Shown in pieces: positions 63,699 through 64,000 of a stretch of DNA of 64,000 nt. The DNA is taken from positions 186,001-250,000 of the forward strand of contig BPJU01000008.1 in assembly GCA_026004775.1 (NCBI GenBank), read 5' to 3'. The notes under the pieces are model-generated. The model worked only from the letters and a program-made list of their open reading frames with translations, did not search any database and was not told the DNA's origin. A program made the position numbers and the translations under genes. This stretch comes from Pirellulaceae bacterium (lineage in GTDB: Bacteria > Planctomycetota > Planctomycetia > Pirellulales > Pirellulaceae). The number at the start of each line of letters is the position of its first letter. Position 1 is the first letter of the stretch.

Positions 63699-64000
63699 AT
63701 GCCACGACTTCTTCCTCACCCCGGGATAAGTACAGGAACCTTGCTGCTGTTTTTCGCTGTGCAACTCCACGCGCAGCCGGCATCGGTCGGGCCACCTGTG
63801 GTGATTCACTTGGAGGGGGAAGTCGGCCCGGTGATGGTGCAGTCTGCCCGTCGAAGCTTGGAGAAGGCTCGTCGCTGGAATCCGCCGTGCGTTGTCTTTG
63901 AAATCGACAGTCCCGGTGGCCTGCTGGCGTCCGGCTTGAAGCTTGCTGAAATGTTTCAGGAAATCGGCTGGACGCGGACCGTGGTTTTCATACCTCGCGA
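63699..64000 (+). CDS. NfeD-family membrane serine protease (ClpP-like), N-terminal part
   Basis: The first ~100 residues of a protein cut by the right edge. A signal peptide (TLLLFFAVQLHAQ) is followed by VVIHLEGEVGPVMVQSARRS and VVFEIDSPGGLLASGLKLAEMFQ, the NfeD/1510-N type protease start. The D-S-P-G-G segment is the ClpP-class region that precedes the catalytic Ser; the Ser itself lies beyond the window. Such proteins act at the membrane on stomatin-type partners. ATG 63699 follows a 90-bp gap. Confidence 0.8.
   Translation, partial: MPRLLPHPGISTGTLLLFFAVQLHAQPASVGPPVVIHLEGEVGPVMVQSARRSLEKARRWNPPCVVFEIDSPGGLLASGLKLAEMFQEIGWTRTVVFIPR

Overview
The window is GC-rich bacterial DNA that looks planctomycetal. 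The strongest signs are four sets of the planctomycete-expanded DUF1549/DUF1553 (CxxCH) and DUF1501 proteins, tandem DUF1559 genes with pilin-like N-termini, a Minf_1886-family gene, many secreted beta-propeller proteins, and long intergenic regions with palindromic repeats. No rRNA, tRNA or CRISPR array was found. The species cannot be named from sequence alone.

Layout. 1-4 kb: kbl (cut by the left edge), agmatine deiminase, a Ca2+/H+ antiporter, XTP/dITP pyrophosphatase and a small membrane protein. 4.2-6.3 kb: four REP-like repeats beside a degenerate, frameshifted RAYT/Y1-type transposase gene. 6.5-11.7 kb: an S9 peptidase and a cytochrome-like DUF1549/DUF1553 protein. 12.1-14.2 kb: a candidate small RNA (promoter plus terminator), then a folate operon (pteridine-reductase-like SDR, folB, folK), then a MITE-like element. 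14.5-19.3 kb: a Tat-exported Gfo/Idh/MocA oxidoreductase, a MazG-like pyrophosphohydrolase, and a DUF1501 + DUF1549/DUF1553 pair. 19.8-25.5 kb: a predicted membrane pseudokinase, then a compact cassette of asparagine-synthetase-like, radical SAM and halogenase-like FAD proteins. This cassette is the best candidate for an undescribed system. 25.5-30.8 kb: a perfect palindrome abutting a strong promoter, a DUF1553 protein with a long coiled-coil insert, DUF1501 and a WD40 protein. 30.9-36.1 kb, minus strand: a sirtuin overlapping a TctC-TctB-TctA tripartite tricarboxylate transporter, and a TPR protein. 36.3-44.5 kb: a DUF1549-LamG-DUF1553 protein with DUF1501, a TadG/VWA protein whose VWA fold is split by a polyproline insert, and a PQQ-type propeller. 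44.8-51.2 kb: REP-like hairpins, a YtcJ-like amidohydrolase, and a DUF1559/lipoprotein tandem array with recent gene conversion. 51.3-64 kb: PrxQ, membrane pyrophosphatase, two frameshifted secreted-protein genes, a coiled-coil protein, GroES, a squalene-cyclase-repeat protein, a secreted WD40 protein, RicT, Minf_1886 and the start of an NfeD-type protease.

Functional themes. The DUF1549/1553-DUF1501 sets are exported and some carry haem-binding motifs, so they probably act together in the periplasm. The folate genes form a three-step set. The tct genes form one uptake system translationally coupled to a sirtuin. The 21.6-25.5 kb cassette combines ATP-dependent amidation/ligation, radical chemistry and flavin chemistry and is most simply read as a small biosynthetic or modification pathway.

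Five loci show what look like single-base insertions relative to their expected frames (about 4837, 47585, 55345, 56434-56438 and 56820). Four of them lengthen a run of the same base. Sequencing error must be excluded before these genes are called dead.
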